A DNA stretch of 13,728 nt. Source: Kiloniellales bacterium. GTDB lineage: Bacteria > Pseudomonadota > Alphaproteobacteria > Kiloniellales > JAKSBE01. The position numbers were made by a program, and so were the translations under genes. The notes under the pieces are model-generated. The model was not told where the DNA came from. It did not search any database and saw only the letters and a list, made by a program, of their open reading frames with translations. Below are positions 6,331 to 13,681 of the stretch, piece by piece; within the stretch, counting starts at the first letter, position 1; each line of letters starts with the position of its first letter. Where the stretch lies: contig JASJAL010000259.1 in the NCBI GenBank assembly GCA_030067055.1, positions 1 through 13,728 of the forward strand. The letters are read 5' to 3'.

Positions 6331-7230
6331 TCAGCGCCTGAGCGAGGCGCCAACGATGTCTTCGAGCAGCCGGGTCGTGACCCAGTTGTCGCCGTCCGGA
6401 TGCTTGGTTTTGCCGGCGTGGAACAGCTGCATCGCCGTGCTGGCCGTGAACAGCGGCACGCCGAGCTGGCGCGCCAGATCCATGACGATGGTAAGATCCT
6501 TGTGCATGGTGGCGATATGGCTGCCAGTGCCGACGAACTTGCCGTCGATGATGTTTTCCAGTGCCGAGTTGGCGACGCCGCAACCGGCGCCTGAGGTGCT
6601 GACCACGTCGTAGAGCACCTGGGCCGGCACCCCCGCCTTGGCCGCCAGGACGGAGGCCTCGAAGGTCGCGCTGAAGATCGAGCCGATCAGCGACTGCAGG
6701 CAGGCCTTGACAGTCTGCCCCATGCCCGCCGTGGTGCCGACCCGATGGATGGTCTTGCTGACCGCCTCCATCGCCGGCGCCGCGATTTCGAAGGCGCTGT
6801 CCGATCCCGCGGCCATCATGGTCAGGGTTCCGCTCTGCGCGCCCGGAAAGCCACCGCTGACCGGACTGTCGATCAGCTCGATGCCCGAACCGTCGAGGCC
6901 TTCGGCGATCTCGCTCGCCTCCCAGGCATTGATGGTCGCCGTCAGCAGCACCACGCCGCCGGAGCGCATCGTCGAGACCAGTCCAGGGTCGGACTCGCCG
7001 CCCAATATGACCTGCCGGGCCTGGTCGCCGTTCATGACCATGACGAAGACCACCTCCGCCTTCGCGCCGACTTCGCCGGCGGACGCGGCGGGCTTGCCGC
7101 CCAGCTCCTCGAAGGCCTGCATCCGCGCCGCGCTGAGATCGAAACCGCTGGTCTCGAAACCCTTGGCGACCAGGTTCTTGGCGAGCCCGCTGCCCATGTC
7201 GCCGAGACCGATAACACCTGCTGTTTTCAT
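6331..7230 (-). CDS. NAD-dependent 3-hydroxyisobutyrate / L-threonate dehydrogenase family protein
   Basis: This is a 299-residue beta-hydroxyacid dehydrogenase. The chosen ATG (7228-7230) gives MKTAGVIGLGDMG, placing the Rossmann GLGDMG at 8-13 as in the family; AAGGG lies about 11 nt upstream. D31 after the second strand favours NAD over NADP. The substrate-binding DSPVSGG is at 121-127, and the catalytic lysine is K175 in GMGQTVK. The C-terminal KDLTIVMDLARQLGVP segment completes the family pattern. It is the first gene of an operon with the TIM-barrel isomerase. That pairing resembles the LtnD/OtnI part of acid-sugar (tetronate) catabolism, but the kinase and aldolase partners are not in the window. 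The family is certain, the exact substrate (threonate, tartronate semialdehyde, 3-hydroxyisobutyrate) uncertain. Confidence 0.9.
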   Translation of the reverse strand: MKTAGVIGLGDMGSGLAKNLVAKGFETSGFDLSAARMQAFEELGGKPAASAGEVGAKAEVVFVMVMNGDQARQVILGGESDPGLVSTMRSGGVVLLTATINAWEASEIAEGLDGSGIELIDSPVSGGFPGAQSGTLTMMAAGSDSAFEIAAPAMEAVSKTIHRVGTTAGMGQTVKACLQSLIGSIFSATFEASVLAAKAGVPAQVLYDVVSTSGAGCGVANSALENIIDGKFVGTGSHIATMHKDLTIVMDLARQLGVPLFTASTAMQLFHAGKTKHPDGDNWVTTRLLEDIVGASLRR

Positions 7231-7491
7231 GCTCGCGTTTTCCCTTGCCCCGAATTCCCGGCGGATTCGCCGGAGCGTTCCGGCCGTCACACCGTCCCAA
7301 GATGGCCATTGAGAAGGCCCGAGCGCAAGCGCCTGCTCGACGGCTCGATGGACATCGTGGTTCGCCAGGACTTCGATCCGGCCGCCCAAAGCAGGTCGCG
7401 AACTGCGCTGGTGCGCCGCGCCATGTCCCACCAGGCCCTAAGGGAGCGCGCAAATCGGCCCGATCCGGCATACTAGGGGCCTGGACGGCAT

Positions 7492-7497
7492 GAGGAG
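7492..7497 (+). promoter_or_regulatory. Shine-Dalgarno AGGAGG that decides the start at 7505
   Basis: A perfect AGGAGG lies 7 nt before the ATG at 7505 and inside the longer frame that begins with ATG at 7490. This makes 7505 the likely start and 7490 unlikely. Confidence 0.7.
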
Positions 7498-7504
7498 GCC
7501 CTCG

Positions 7505-8023
7505 ATGCCCCTTGAATTTGCAGCTTTGAAGAAGACGCGGCCGCGCTGGCGCCTTCCCGTGACCGCGTCGGCGATCTTCTCGGCCACGCTCGGCGTGGCC
7601 CAGGCGCAAGACTTCTGTGCGAAGGTCGATCACCTGATCGATCAATCGCAGTCCGGGTTCTCGAAGATCGCGGCGAAGCCGAAAGGAAACGCAGGCGATC
7701 GCGACGTCACGCTGAGCCTGGCCGGTGCCTCCCGTTGCTCGGTGACGATGAAATCGAAAAAGAACTGGTACCATTGCGCCTGGGAGTTCCCCCATCGCGC
7801 CGAACAAGCCTACGAAACTTTCGAAGAGATCGCGGGGAAACTGAACGTCTGCATCGGCGAGCGTGCGACCCTGCACAGCGATCGGAGCGTGAATCATCCC
7901 GATTTCTATGCATCGCGCCGATTTGAGCTGAAGCAGGCCGACGTGAGCGTGTCCGTCAAGGACAAGGGCGCACTGGGCAGCACCTTCGTTTTCGTCAGGG
8001 TTCAGGGCAGAAAAGCAAACTAG
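7505..8023 (+). CDS. Secreted four-cysteine protein of unknown function
   Basis: This 172-residue protein has a Sec signal peptide: KKTRPRWR at 9-16, a hydrophobic run at about 18-31, and a likely cut after AQA at 34. The mature part holds four cysteines (DFC38, SRC, YHC and NVC), an even number that suits two disulfides in the periplasm. It is rich in Lys, Ser and Asp and looks mixed alpha/beta, with a charged C-terminal strand region ending RVQGRKAN. I do not recognise the family. It is divergent from the dehydrogenase operon and followed 228 bp later by a membrane protein gene; no operon partner is evident. The start was chosen from the AGGAGG at 7492-7497. Confidence 0.82.
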   Translation: MPLEFAALKKTRPRWRLPVTASAIFSATLGVAQAQDFCAKVDHLIDQSQSGFSKIAAKPKGNAGDRDVTLSLAGASRCSVTMKSKKNWYHCAWEFPHRAEQAYETFEEIAGKLNVCIGERATLHSDRSVNHPDFYASRRFELKQADVSVSVKDKGALGSTFVFVRVQGRKAN

Positions 8024-8200
8024 GTCGAGCCGCGGGTCGCCTGCTTCGGGCTAATTCCAGAAGTCCGGTGCATCGCACCTCGAATGCGACGGATCATGGA
8101 GTTGATCGTCCTGCCGATACCGAGTTGTCGCGCAATGACCGCCGGGAGCCGAGGTTTGTGTGCTTTCCCACAGCGCCGCCATCCTTTCTGCACCTGACTC

Positions 8201-8206
8201 TACAAT
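8201..8206 (+). promoter_or_regulatory. Possible -10 element TACAAT before the membrane protein gene
   Basis: TACAAT matches five of six bases of TATAAT and lies 46 bp before the ATG at 8252. No recognisable -35 box lies 16-18 bp upstream, so the call is weak. Confidence 0.2.
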
Positions 8207-8251
8207 CGTTGCATCGATCTGATCCGCTCCTCACCACGGAGAGCATTGCAG

Positions 8252-9382
8252 ATGGCTTCCAAATTCCACCGAGGCCTGACGGCGGCCCACAATTGGATCT
8301 ATGAGCGGCGCCGGGCCAGCACCACGATCATGCTGGGGCTAGTCGCCCTCTACATGGCGCTGGAATTGAGCAGGAATTGGATGCAGTGGGCCGAGGTCAA
8401 GTGGATGCTCGTAACCGGGTTGCCGGTCGGCCTGTTGTTCATCTGGCGCACCAACGACATCCGCGCGCGCTTCGAAGAGATGGCCGACCGCCTGAGTAAG
8501 GAAAAGTTCATTCGCTTTGCCGACTTCGGTGACAGCAAGGACCAATTGGCCTTGGTCGAGGACGACGAGGAACAGGCCGCTCTGCATGAGAAGGCGAAGG
8601 CCAGGGTCGAGGCGGATGCGGCGGTCTGGGGTTTCACGATCTGCTTGATCTTCGTACCGCTCTGCTTCTTCGTCCTCCACCAGATCAACAGCGACGCTGC
8701 GTCAGAGATGCAGATCCTCCTGAACCTGATCGTCCTATTCATGGGCATCGCCTGCGGCCTGCGCATGGGCCGCATGGCCTGCTACGGCTGGCAGGGACTG
8801 AGTTACAAGACCATGGAAATTGAGAACCACCGGGTCACCATCCTTCCAAACCTGGGGCATCCCGACGGCGGGGCCGGCTTGGCGCCAATCGGCCGCTTCT
8901 ATAGTCTCCAGGTCGGCAAGATGGCGTGGTTGATTGGCTTTCTTCTGATCTGGCTGGTTGTCCTCGCTTGGTTCTCCCATCTGTCCTTCGTCAAGATTCA
9001 CTACCCCGCCGAAACCAGCCAAGGCCTCTTTGCCCTTCTCGCCCTGATCTTCCTGCAACAGATCCTAGGCTTCTTCGTCCCGATGTGGTCGATCCACCAA
9101 CAGCTGCGCAGTTGGAAGGAAGCGGCGATAGAACAGAACTTCCTGGATCTCAGGAAGGTCGAGGCCCGCCAACAGAGTGGCGGCGAAGCCGAGGCCACGG
9201 CCCTGGTCCTGCGCAAAATCGACCTCCGCCAGCAGCGCGAGGACATCGCAGCCATGGGCCTCTGGCCGGTCTCCATGTCGACCCTACGCAAGTTCTGGCT
9301 CGGCAAGGCCACCACCGCCTCCATCGCCCTGGTCGCCAGCTTCAATGACATCACCGATTTCTGGACGAGATTCGGTGGCTAG
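8252..9382 (+). CDS. Multi-spanning membrane protein with HPDGGAGL motif, unknown function
   Basis: This is a 376-residue protein. The ATG at 8252 follows GGAGAG (8238-8243) and is preferred over a TTG at 8246. About six transmembrane helices are visible at 22-40, 48-65, 124-143, 153-173, 223-244 and 257-278. A charged, probably cytoplasmic loop (66-122) lies between helices 2 and 3 and is helical and Glu/Lys/Arg-rich. Between helices 4 and 5 is a compact motif, HPDGGAGLAPIGRFY (203-217), that looks like a conserved functional element. A long amphipathic, possibly coiled-coil tail (about 284-335) ends with MGLWPVSMSTLRKF and a short mildly hydrophobic stretch. I have a weak impression of similar H-P-D..GGL motifs in other uncharacterised membrane proteins but cannot name a family. 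It is likely monocistronic. Confidence 0.83.
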   Translation: MASKFHRGLTAAHNWIYERRRASTTIMLGLVALYMALELSRNWMQWAEVKWMLVTGLPVGLLFIWRTNDIRARFEEMADRLSKEKFIRFADFGDSKDQLALVEDDEEQAALHEKAKARVEADAAVWGFTICLIFVPLCFFVLHQINSDAASEMQILLNLIVLFMGIACGLRMGRMACYGWQGLSYKTMEIENHRVTILPNLGHPDGGAGLAPIGRFYSLQVGKMAWLIGFLLIWLVVLAWFSHLSFVKIHYPAETSQGLFALLALIFLQQILGFFVPMWSIHQQLRSWKEAAIEQNFLDLRKVEARQQSGGEAEATALVLRKIDLRQQREDIAAMGLWPVSMSTLRKFWLGKATTASIALVASFNDITDFWTRFGG

Positions 9383-9531
9383 AGGCTCGGATTTCAGGCG
9401 CCTCCCGGCACGGGCGCAGGTATCAGGCCGGTCCACGGCCGGCAACGGCGCCAACCTCCCGGGCCCTGACTCCCTGGCTCCCTCGGTGTAGAATCGGACC
9501 CAGGAGAAAGGCGGGTTCTTCGGGATACGAC

Positions 9532-9550
9532 ACCGGCCTGCGGCGCCGGT
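9532..9550 (+). terminator. Hairpin between membrane protein gene and redox pair
   Basis: ACCGGC (9532-9537) pairs with GCCGGT (9545-9550) across a 7-nt loop, with no T-run. A second GCCGG/CCGGC pair lies at 9427-9443. Either could end the upstream transcript or structure the leader of the redox pair; both are weak. Confidence 0.25.
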
Positions 9551-9596
9551 CTATAGCCCGTGAGCCCAGTTGGCGTCGTCCGGGGGGAGGGCCGAC

Positions 9597-10040
9597 ATGA
9601 AGCTTGCGATCGCCGGCACGATCCTCTTGCTATTGACCGCCTGTCAGGCCTTCACCGGCAAGTTTCCGCAGAGGCACTCGGCCGACGAGGCCAGCTACGA
9701 GGTCTCGGCGTCCTCCGAGATCCTGGTCGTCTACATCGGCGCCGCCAACTGCCCGCCCTGCACGACCTACAAGGTCAGAGACTACCCGGTCTGGATCCAG
9801 ACCGCGGAGTACCGGGTCGTCCGCTACCGGGAGCTCATGTTTCCGCTGTTCCAGCGCACCGACGAGGACTGGTACTGGCCCGAGGACCTGAGGTGGGTCC
9901 GCGACAGCGCCTACGCCCGGCAGGGCGCGCCCCGGTGGATCGTCGCGGTCGACGGCGAGGTCGTCTCCAACGAACTGAGCTGGCGGCGCAAGTCCTACCC
10001 GCTGATCCAGCGGCTGGTCGCCCGGAAGCTCGAGGGATGA
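9597..10040 (+). CDS. Thioredoxin-fold lipoprotein with CPPC active site
   Basis: This 147-residue protein starts at the ATG at 9597, behind a strong GGGGGGAGG (9582-9590), and the start places the lipobox correctly. A short signal peptide (MKLAIAGTILLLLTAC) ends at lipidated C16; the +2 residue is Gln. The redox motif CPPC is at 52-55 in YIGAANCPPC, after a predicted beta strand (ILVVYIG), as in thioredoxin-like folds. GAPRW near residue 114 supplies the expected cis-proline loop. The protein is shorter than TlpA-type lipoproteins. It is probably a membrane-anchored periplasmic thiol oxidoreductase. Its stop overlaps the start of the next gene (ATGA at 10037-10040), so the two are translationally coupled. 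Confidence 0.85.
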   Translation: MKLAIAGTILLLLTACQAFTGKFPQRHSADEASYEVSASSEILVVYIGAANCPPCTTYKVRDYPVWIQTAEYRVVRYRELMFPLFQRTDEDWYWPEDLRWVRDSAYARQGAPRWIVAVDGEVVSNELSWRRKSYPLIQRLVARKLEG

Positions 10041-10633
10041 CGGCGTCGGAGGACAGCGCCGCTTCCAAGACGCAGGCGGGCTTCGGGCAGGGACGCCTTC
10101 TCTCGCCGCTGGCCCTACTGCTACTCGTGCTTCTCCACCGGCCGGAAGCGGCCGCCGGAGCGGAGTGGACCGAACGGGAGTTCGCCAGCTTCCGGCTACT
10201 GCCGGGCACGACGGCGGTCGAAGCCTCGCGCACACTCCTGGTTGGCCTGGAGGTCGCGCTGGCGCCGGGCTGGCAGTTCTATTCCGAGACTCCGGGCGAG
10301 TACGGCGTCGCGCCCACCTTCGACTGGAGCGCCTCGCGCAACCTGGCCGAGGCCTCGCTCCACTGGCCCGCGCCCACGGCCTATGCCTACAGCGGCGATC
10401 CGCCGATCCGCACCCTGGGCTACAAGGGCTCCCTCCTGCTCCCAGTCGCCCTGGTCGCGGCCCGGACCGACGAGGTCTTCGAGCTCCGCCTGGCCCTGGA
10501 GTACGCCGTCTGCGAGGAGTTCTGCATCGTCGATACGGTCGAGCTGCACCTGGACCTGCCGCCGGGCCGGGCCGAGGCGACCCCGCACTCAGCCCGACTG
10601 AGACAGGCCCTGGCCGCAGCTAAGGCAGACTAG
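10037..10633 (+). CDS. Stand-alone DsbD alpha-domain-like periplasmic protein
   Basis: This is a 198-residue protein. The start ATG overlaps the previous stop as ATGA. A long N-terminus precedes a hydrophobic segment (21-33) and a likely signal cleavage after AAAGA near 42. The mature part resembles the N-terminal (alpha) domain of DsbD/ScsB: LAPGWQFY, WPAPTAY (110-116), GYKGSLLLPV (128-137), and EYAVCEEFC with C159 and C163 followed by VELHLDLPP. In DsbD the alpha domain takes electrons from the membrane beta domain and reduces DsbC-type partners. Here the beta and gamma domains are missing and the protein ends shortly after the alpha domain. Partnership with the CPPC lipoprotein is strongly suggested by coupling. 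The electron source, perhaps a CcdA-like protein elsewhere, is unknown. The 3' end overlaps the convergent hydrolase gene by 14 bp. Confidence 0.85.
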   Translation: MTASEDSAASKTQAGFGQGRLLSPLALLLLVLLHRPEAAAGAEWTEREFASFRLLPGTTAVEASRTLLVGLEVALAPGWQFYSETPGEYGVAPTFDWSASRNLAEASLHWPAPTAYAYSGDPPIRTLGYKGSLLLPVALVAARTDEVFELRLALEYAVCEEFCIVDTVELHLDLPPGRAEATPHSARLRQALAAAKAD

Positions 10634-11792
10634 CCAGAAAGCGCAGGAGCAACTCCGCCACCGCGGCCGGCCGTTCCTGCTGGACCCAGTGGCCCGCCCC
10701 GGGCACCAGGTCGACGCCCCGCATCCGCGAGCAGGCCACCTCCCGCATCGCTTCCAGGGCGCCCGGCTGCTGATAGACGCCCCAGTCACTCGCGCCGGCG
10801 ATGAAGCAGGCCGGCACCTCGATCGAGCGGCCGGAATAGAGGCGCAGTTCCTGCAGCTGCCCGGCATCGAAGATGCAGCGGTACCATTGCAGCCCGCCCT
10901 GAAACCCGGTCCGGGCGAACTCCTGCGCGTAGACCTGCAGTTCCGCCTCGGTCAGCCAGCCGCAGGCGGCCACTTCCTGGTCGCTGGGCGCATAGGCGGC
11001 CACGGTCTCGGCCATCCCGGCCTCCAGATCCATGATGTAGTAGCCGGGCATCTGGGCCAGTTCCTCGGCGCTCCAGTCGCGCAGGCGAAAAGGCCGGTTG
11101 CCCGCCCAGTCGCCGCTCTTGCAGTGGAAGTAGGCCCGCAGAAAGCCGGCGAGTCCCTGCGGGCAGTCGCGCATCTCGGCGTCGGCCCCGCGGGTGCCGT
11201 AGTAGCGCTGGTAGTGCTTGCGCGGCCGGGGCAGCGCCGCCAGGGCTGCGTCGATGTCGGTCGCCGTCGGGGCGTCATCCGCCAGATCCCCGGCGCCATC
11301 GCGCGCCGCGCCGCCGAAGGGAAAGGCAGGCGGGCCCTTGAACGGCGCACTCATCAGTGCGACCGCCGGAAAGACGTCGGGCCTGGCCAGGGCGCAGTAG
11401 GCAGCCACCGGAGAGCCGAAGTCGTGGCCGACCACCGCCGCGACCGACCGGTGCCCCAAGGCCGAGAGCAAGGCCACGACGTCGCGCACCAGGTTGAGGA
11501 TTCGAAAGGACGCCAGGTCGCCGTCGTAGTCCGGGTCCCAGCCCGTGGTCCGGCCGTAGCCCCGCTGGTCGGGGGCGATCACGTGGAATCCGGCCGCCGC
11601 GAGGGGACCCATCACCTTGCGCCAACTGTAGGCGAGCTCGGGAAAGCCGTGCAGCAGCAAGAGGCGGGGGCGGCCCGGCGGATCGAAACCGGCTTCCAGG
11701 ACGTGCATCCTGAGCCCGTTCACGCCCTCGACGATACCGGAGCGGATTCCCTCCGGCAGCTTCGCGGCATCGAATTCGGTGATCTGGCTCAT
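10620..11792 (-). CDS. Alpha/beta hydrolase, epoxide-hydrolase type
   Basis: This is a 390-residue protein. The ATG (11790-11792, MSQITEFD) has AAGGAT about 10 nt upstream; the frame continues further but codes for nothing family-like. Key motifs are the oxyanion-hole HGFPE (48-52), DQRGYGRT (75-82), the nucleophile-elbow GHDFG with D124 (122-126), the lid motif GGLQWYR, the acid D336 in GASDWG, and the catalytic H368 in GAGHW. An Asp nucleophile with HGFPE and lid tyrosines fits epoxide hydrolases better than Ser esterases; a haloalkane or fluoroacetate dehalogenase is the main alternative. The protein is longer than the usual 290-330 residues because of an extended lid (about 150-260). No signal peptide is seen, so it is cytosolic. 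It is divergent from the antiporter gene. Confidence 0.88.
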   Translation of the reverse strand: MSQITEFDAAKLPEGIRSGIVEGVNGLRMHVLEAGFDPPGRPRLLLLHGFPELAYSWRKVMGPLAAAGFHVIAPDQRGYGRTTGWDPDYDGDLASFRILNLVRDVVALLSALGHRSVAAVVGHDFGSPVAAYCALARPDVFPAVALMSAPFKGPPAFPFGGAARDGAGDLADDAPTATDIDAALAALPRPRKHYQRYYGTRGADAEMRDCPQGLAGFLRAYFHCKSGDWAGNRPFRLRDWSAEELAQMPGYYIMDLEAGMAETVAAYAPSDQEVAACGWLTEAELQVYAQEFARTGFQGGLQWYRCIFDAGQLQELRLYSGRSIEVPACFIAGASDWGVYQQPGALEAMREVACSRMRGVDLVPGAGHWVQQERPAAVAELLLRFLASLP

Positions 11793-11869
11793 CCGAAAGA
11801 TCCTTGCGCCGAGGACCCGCGCTCGCAAGGGCCGTGGCACCCTTGGCACTGACGGCCCGCCGCAAGTAT

Positions 11870-11881
11870 TCGATAAATCGA
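11870..11881. repeat. Short inverted repeat TCGAT-AA-ATCGA in a divergent intergenic region
   Basis: Five-base arms flank AA in an A/T-richer patch of the 251-bp gap between the divergent hydrolase and antiporter genes. It may be an operator or part of a promoter; a TTGGCA lies about 20 bp to the left on the plus strand. The evidence is slight. Confidence 0.25.
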
Positions 11882-12043
11882 GGAAAATCCCCAGCTCTGC
11901 GCACCCGATACGCGGCTTTGTCCACTGCAATTCAAAGCCTGCCTGGCTGCGAATCGAGAGACAGCCGTCGGACGGCGGCTTCCAATGTGGACCGCTTGTC
12001 TGATACAGAAGTTCCTGAGCTTTCCTTGGGGGGCAGAACGCCG

Positions 12044-13681
12044 GTGGAACCCATAACGAGCGAAGCGGCTTTTCCCTTTTCGCTGGCCGTGGCCTTCGCC
12101 CTCGGCCTTGCCGCGCGGCTCATCGGGTTGCCGCCGATGGTCGGCTTCCTGGTCGCGGGTTTCCTGCTTCAGGCGCTGGGTATCCGCGCCGATGCGACCA
12201 TCGCCGAGGTTGCCGACTTCGGCGTCACCCTGCTGTTGTTCACGATCGGGCTCAAGCTGAAGGTCAAGGGCTTGGCGCGGCCGGAGGTCTGGGCCGGCGC
12301 ATCCGTTCACATGCTGGTCACCATAGCCGTCTTCACGCTCGGCCTCCTGCTTCTCTCCCTGACCGGTTTCTCCGTCTTCGCCGGCCTCGATCCGACGACG
12401 GCGATCCTGATCGCCTTTGCGCTCAGCTTCTCCAGCACCGTCTTCGCGGTGAAGGTCCTGGAGGACAAGGGCGAGATGGCCTCGATGCATGGCCGCACGG
12501 CCATCGGCATCCTGATCATGCAGGATATCTTCGCGGTCATTTTCCTCACCGTCTCGACCGAAAAGATCCCCTCGCCCTGGGCCGTCGCCCTGCTCGGCCT
12601 CTTTCTCTTGCGACCGCTTCTGTTCCGCCTTCTCGATAAGGTCGGCCACGGCGAACTGCTGCCGATGTTCGGCCTTTTCGCCGCGGTCACGCTCGGGGTG
12701 ACCACCTTCGAGCTGGTCGGCATGAAGCCGGACCTCGGCGCGCTCCTGATCGGTATGCTGCTGGCTCACCACAAGCGGGCCTCCGAGGTCGCCGAATCGC
12801 TGTTCGGCTTCAAGGAGATCCTTCTGGTCGGTTTCTTCCTTAACATCGGGCTGTCCGGCGCGCCAAGCCTTCAGGGCTTCGGGATCGCCATCCTCTTGCT
12901 CCTCCTCGTCCCGATGAAGGCCGCGTTGTTCTTCTATCTCCTGACCCGGTTTCGTTTGCGGGCACGGTCGTCGCTGCTTTCGTCGCTCAGCCTCGCCAAC
13001 TACAGCGAGTTCGGACTCATCGTCGGTTCCCTCGCCGCGGAAAAGGGCTGGATCGGCGGCGAGTGGCTGGTGATCATCGCCGTGTCGGTCTCGATCTCCT
13101 TCATCATCGCGGCGCCGCTCAACCGGGCGGCCCATGGCCTCTACGCCCGGTCCAAGGACCGCCTGCTGCCCTTCGAGACGGAAACCCGCCATCCGGAGGA
13201 CCAAGATCTCGTTGTCGGCGATCTGGAGATCGCGATCTTCGGCATGGGCCGCATGGGCAGCGGCGCCTACGACTACATCCATGAACACAGTGGCCTGCCG
13301 ATGATCGGCATCGACAGCGATGCGGAGAAGGTGGCCGAGAACCAGGCCGCGGGTCGCGCGGTGATACTGGGAGACGCGACGGATTCCGATTTCTGGGAGC
13401 GGATCCGGGACGAGCACCGAAAAATCCGCGTCATCATGCTGGCGATGCCCGAGCACCGCGCGAACATGTACGCGCTGGAGCAGATCAAGGCGGCCGGCTT
13501 CAACGGCTACGTGGCCGCGCTGGCCCAGTATCCGGACCACGCCGAGGCGCTAGAGGAAGCAGGCGCGGATATCGCCTTCAACGCCTATGCCGAAGCCGGC
13601 GCCGGCTTCGCCGCCGAGATCGAGGAAGAGATCCTCAAGCTGAGGGGCAACCGCGAGGCCAGCGCCACGAGCTCGGATTAA
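12044..13681 (+). CDS. KefB-type CPA2 cation:proton antiporter with RCK_N domain
   Basis: This is a 545-residue protein. The GTG at 12044 follows a G-run (12028-12033) and puts the first transmembrane helix near residue 10. A GTG at 11987 or a TTG at 12026 are possible alternatives, and the frame is open even further upstream without family-like sequence. Residues 1 to about 370 form a monovalent cation:proton antiporter-2 membrane domain of about 12 helices, with signatures GFLVAGF, FALSFSSTVFAV and GILIMQDIF (Asp near 161). The cytosolic NAD-binding RCK_N (TrkA-N) domain begins with IFGMGRMGSG (glycine motif at about 400-405) and has GIDSD and GDATD. No RCK_C domain follows. The likely role is K+ or Na+ efflux coupled to H+ entry, gated by nucleotide or redox state. 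It resembles KefB/YbaL-like proteins; the ion is unproven. Confidence 0.9.
   Translation: MEPITSEAAFPFSLAVAFALGLAARLIGLPPMVGFLVAGFLLQALGIRADATIAEVADFGVTLLLFTIGLKLKVKGLARPEVWAGASVHMLVTIAVFTLGLLLLSLTGFSVFAGLDPTTAILIAFALSFSSTVFAVKVLEDKGEMASMHGRTAIGILIMQDIFAVIFLTVSTEKIPSPWAVALLGLFLLRPLLFRLLDKVGHGELLPMFGLFAAVTLGVTTFELVGMKPDLGALLIGMLLAHHKRASEVAESLFGFKEILLVGFFLNIGLSGAPSLQGFGIAILLLLLVPMKAALFFYLLTRFRLRARSSLLSSLSLANYSEFGLIVGSLAAEKGWIGGEWLVIIAVSVSISFIIAAPLNRAAHGLYARSKDRLLPFETETRHPEDQDLVVGDLEIAIFGMGRMGSGAYDYIHEHSGLPMIGIDSDAEKVAENQAAGRAVILGDATDSDFWERIRDEHRKIRVIMLAMPEHRANMYALEQIKAAGFNGYVAALAQYPDHAEALEEAGADIAFNAYAEAGAGFAAEIEEEILKLRGNREASATSSD

Noticed and set aside
7231..7476. Possible coding extension upstream of the dehydrogenase or on the plus strand to 7476
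   Set aside because: Neither frame has a family match, and the dehydrogenase start at 7230 gives the exact Rossmann N-terminus. I treat 7231-7504 as the divergent intergenic region.
6317..7897. Minus-strand frame extending the TIM-barrel gene to 815 codons
   Set aside because: The upstream part is Arg/Gly-rich shadow translation of the dehydrogenase region in another frame. A good RBS and a canonical barrel N-terminus occur at 6316.
9560..10036. N-terminal extension of the DsbD-alpha-like ORF
   Set aside because: The extension overlaps the CPPC lipoprotein gene in another frame and is Arg/Gly/Pro-rich. The ATGA junction at 10037 gives a normal secreted domain protein.
11789..13540. 583-codon minus-strand ORF opposite the antiporter
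   Set aside because: Its Glu/Asp/Arg/Gln-rich, low-hydrophobicity composition is typical of antisense to GC-rich membrane genes, and it has no family motifs. The sense frame has clear CPA2 and RCK_N motifs.
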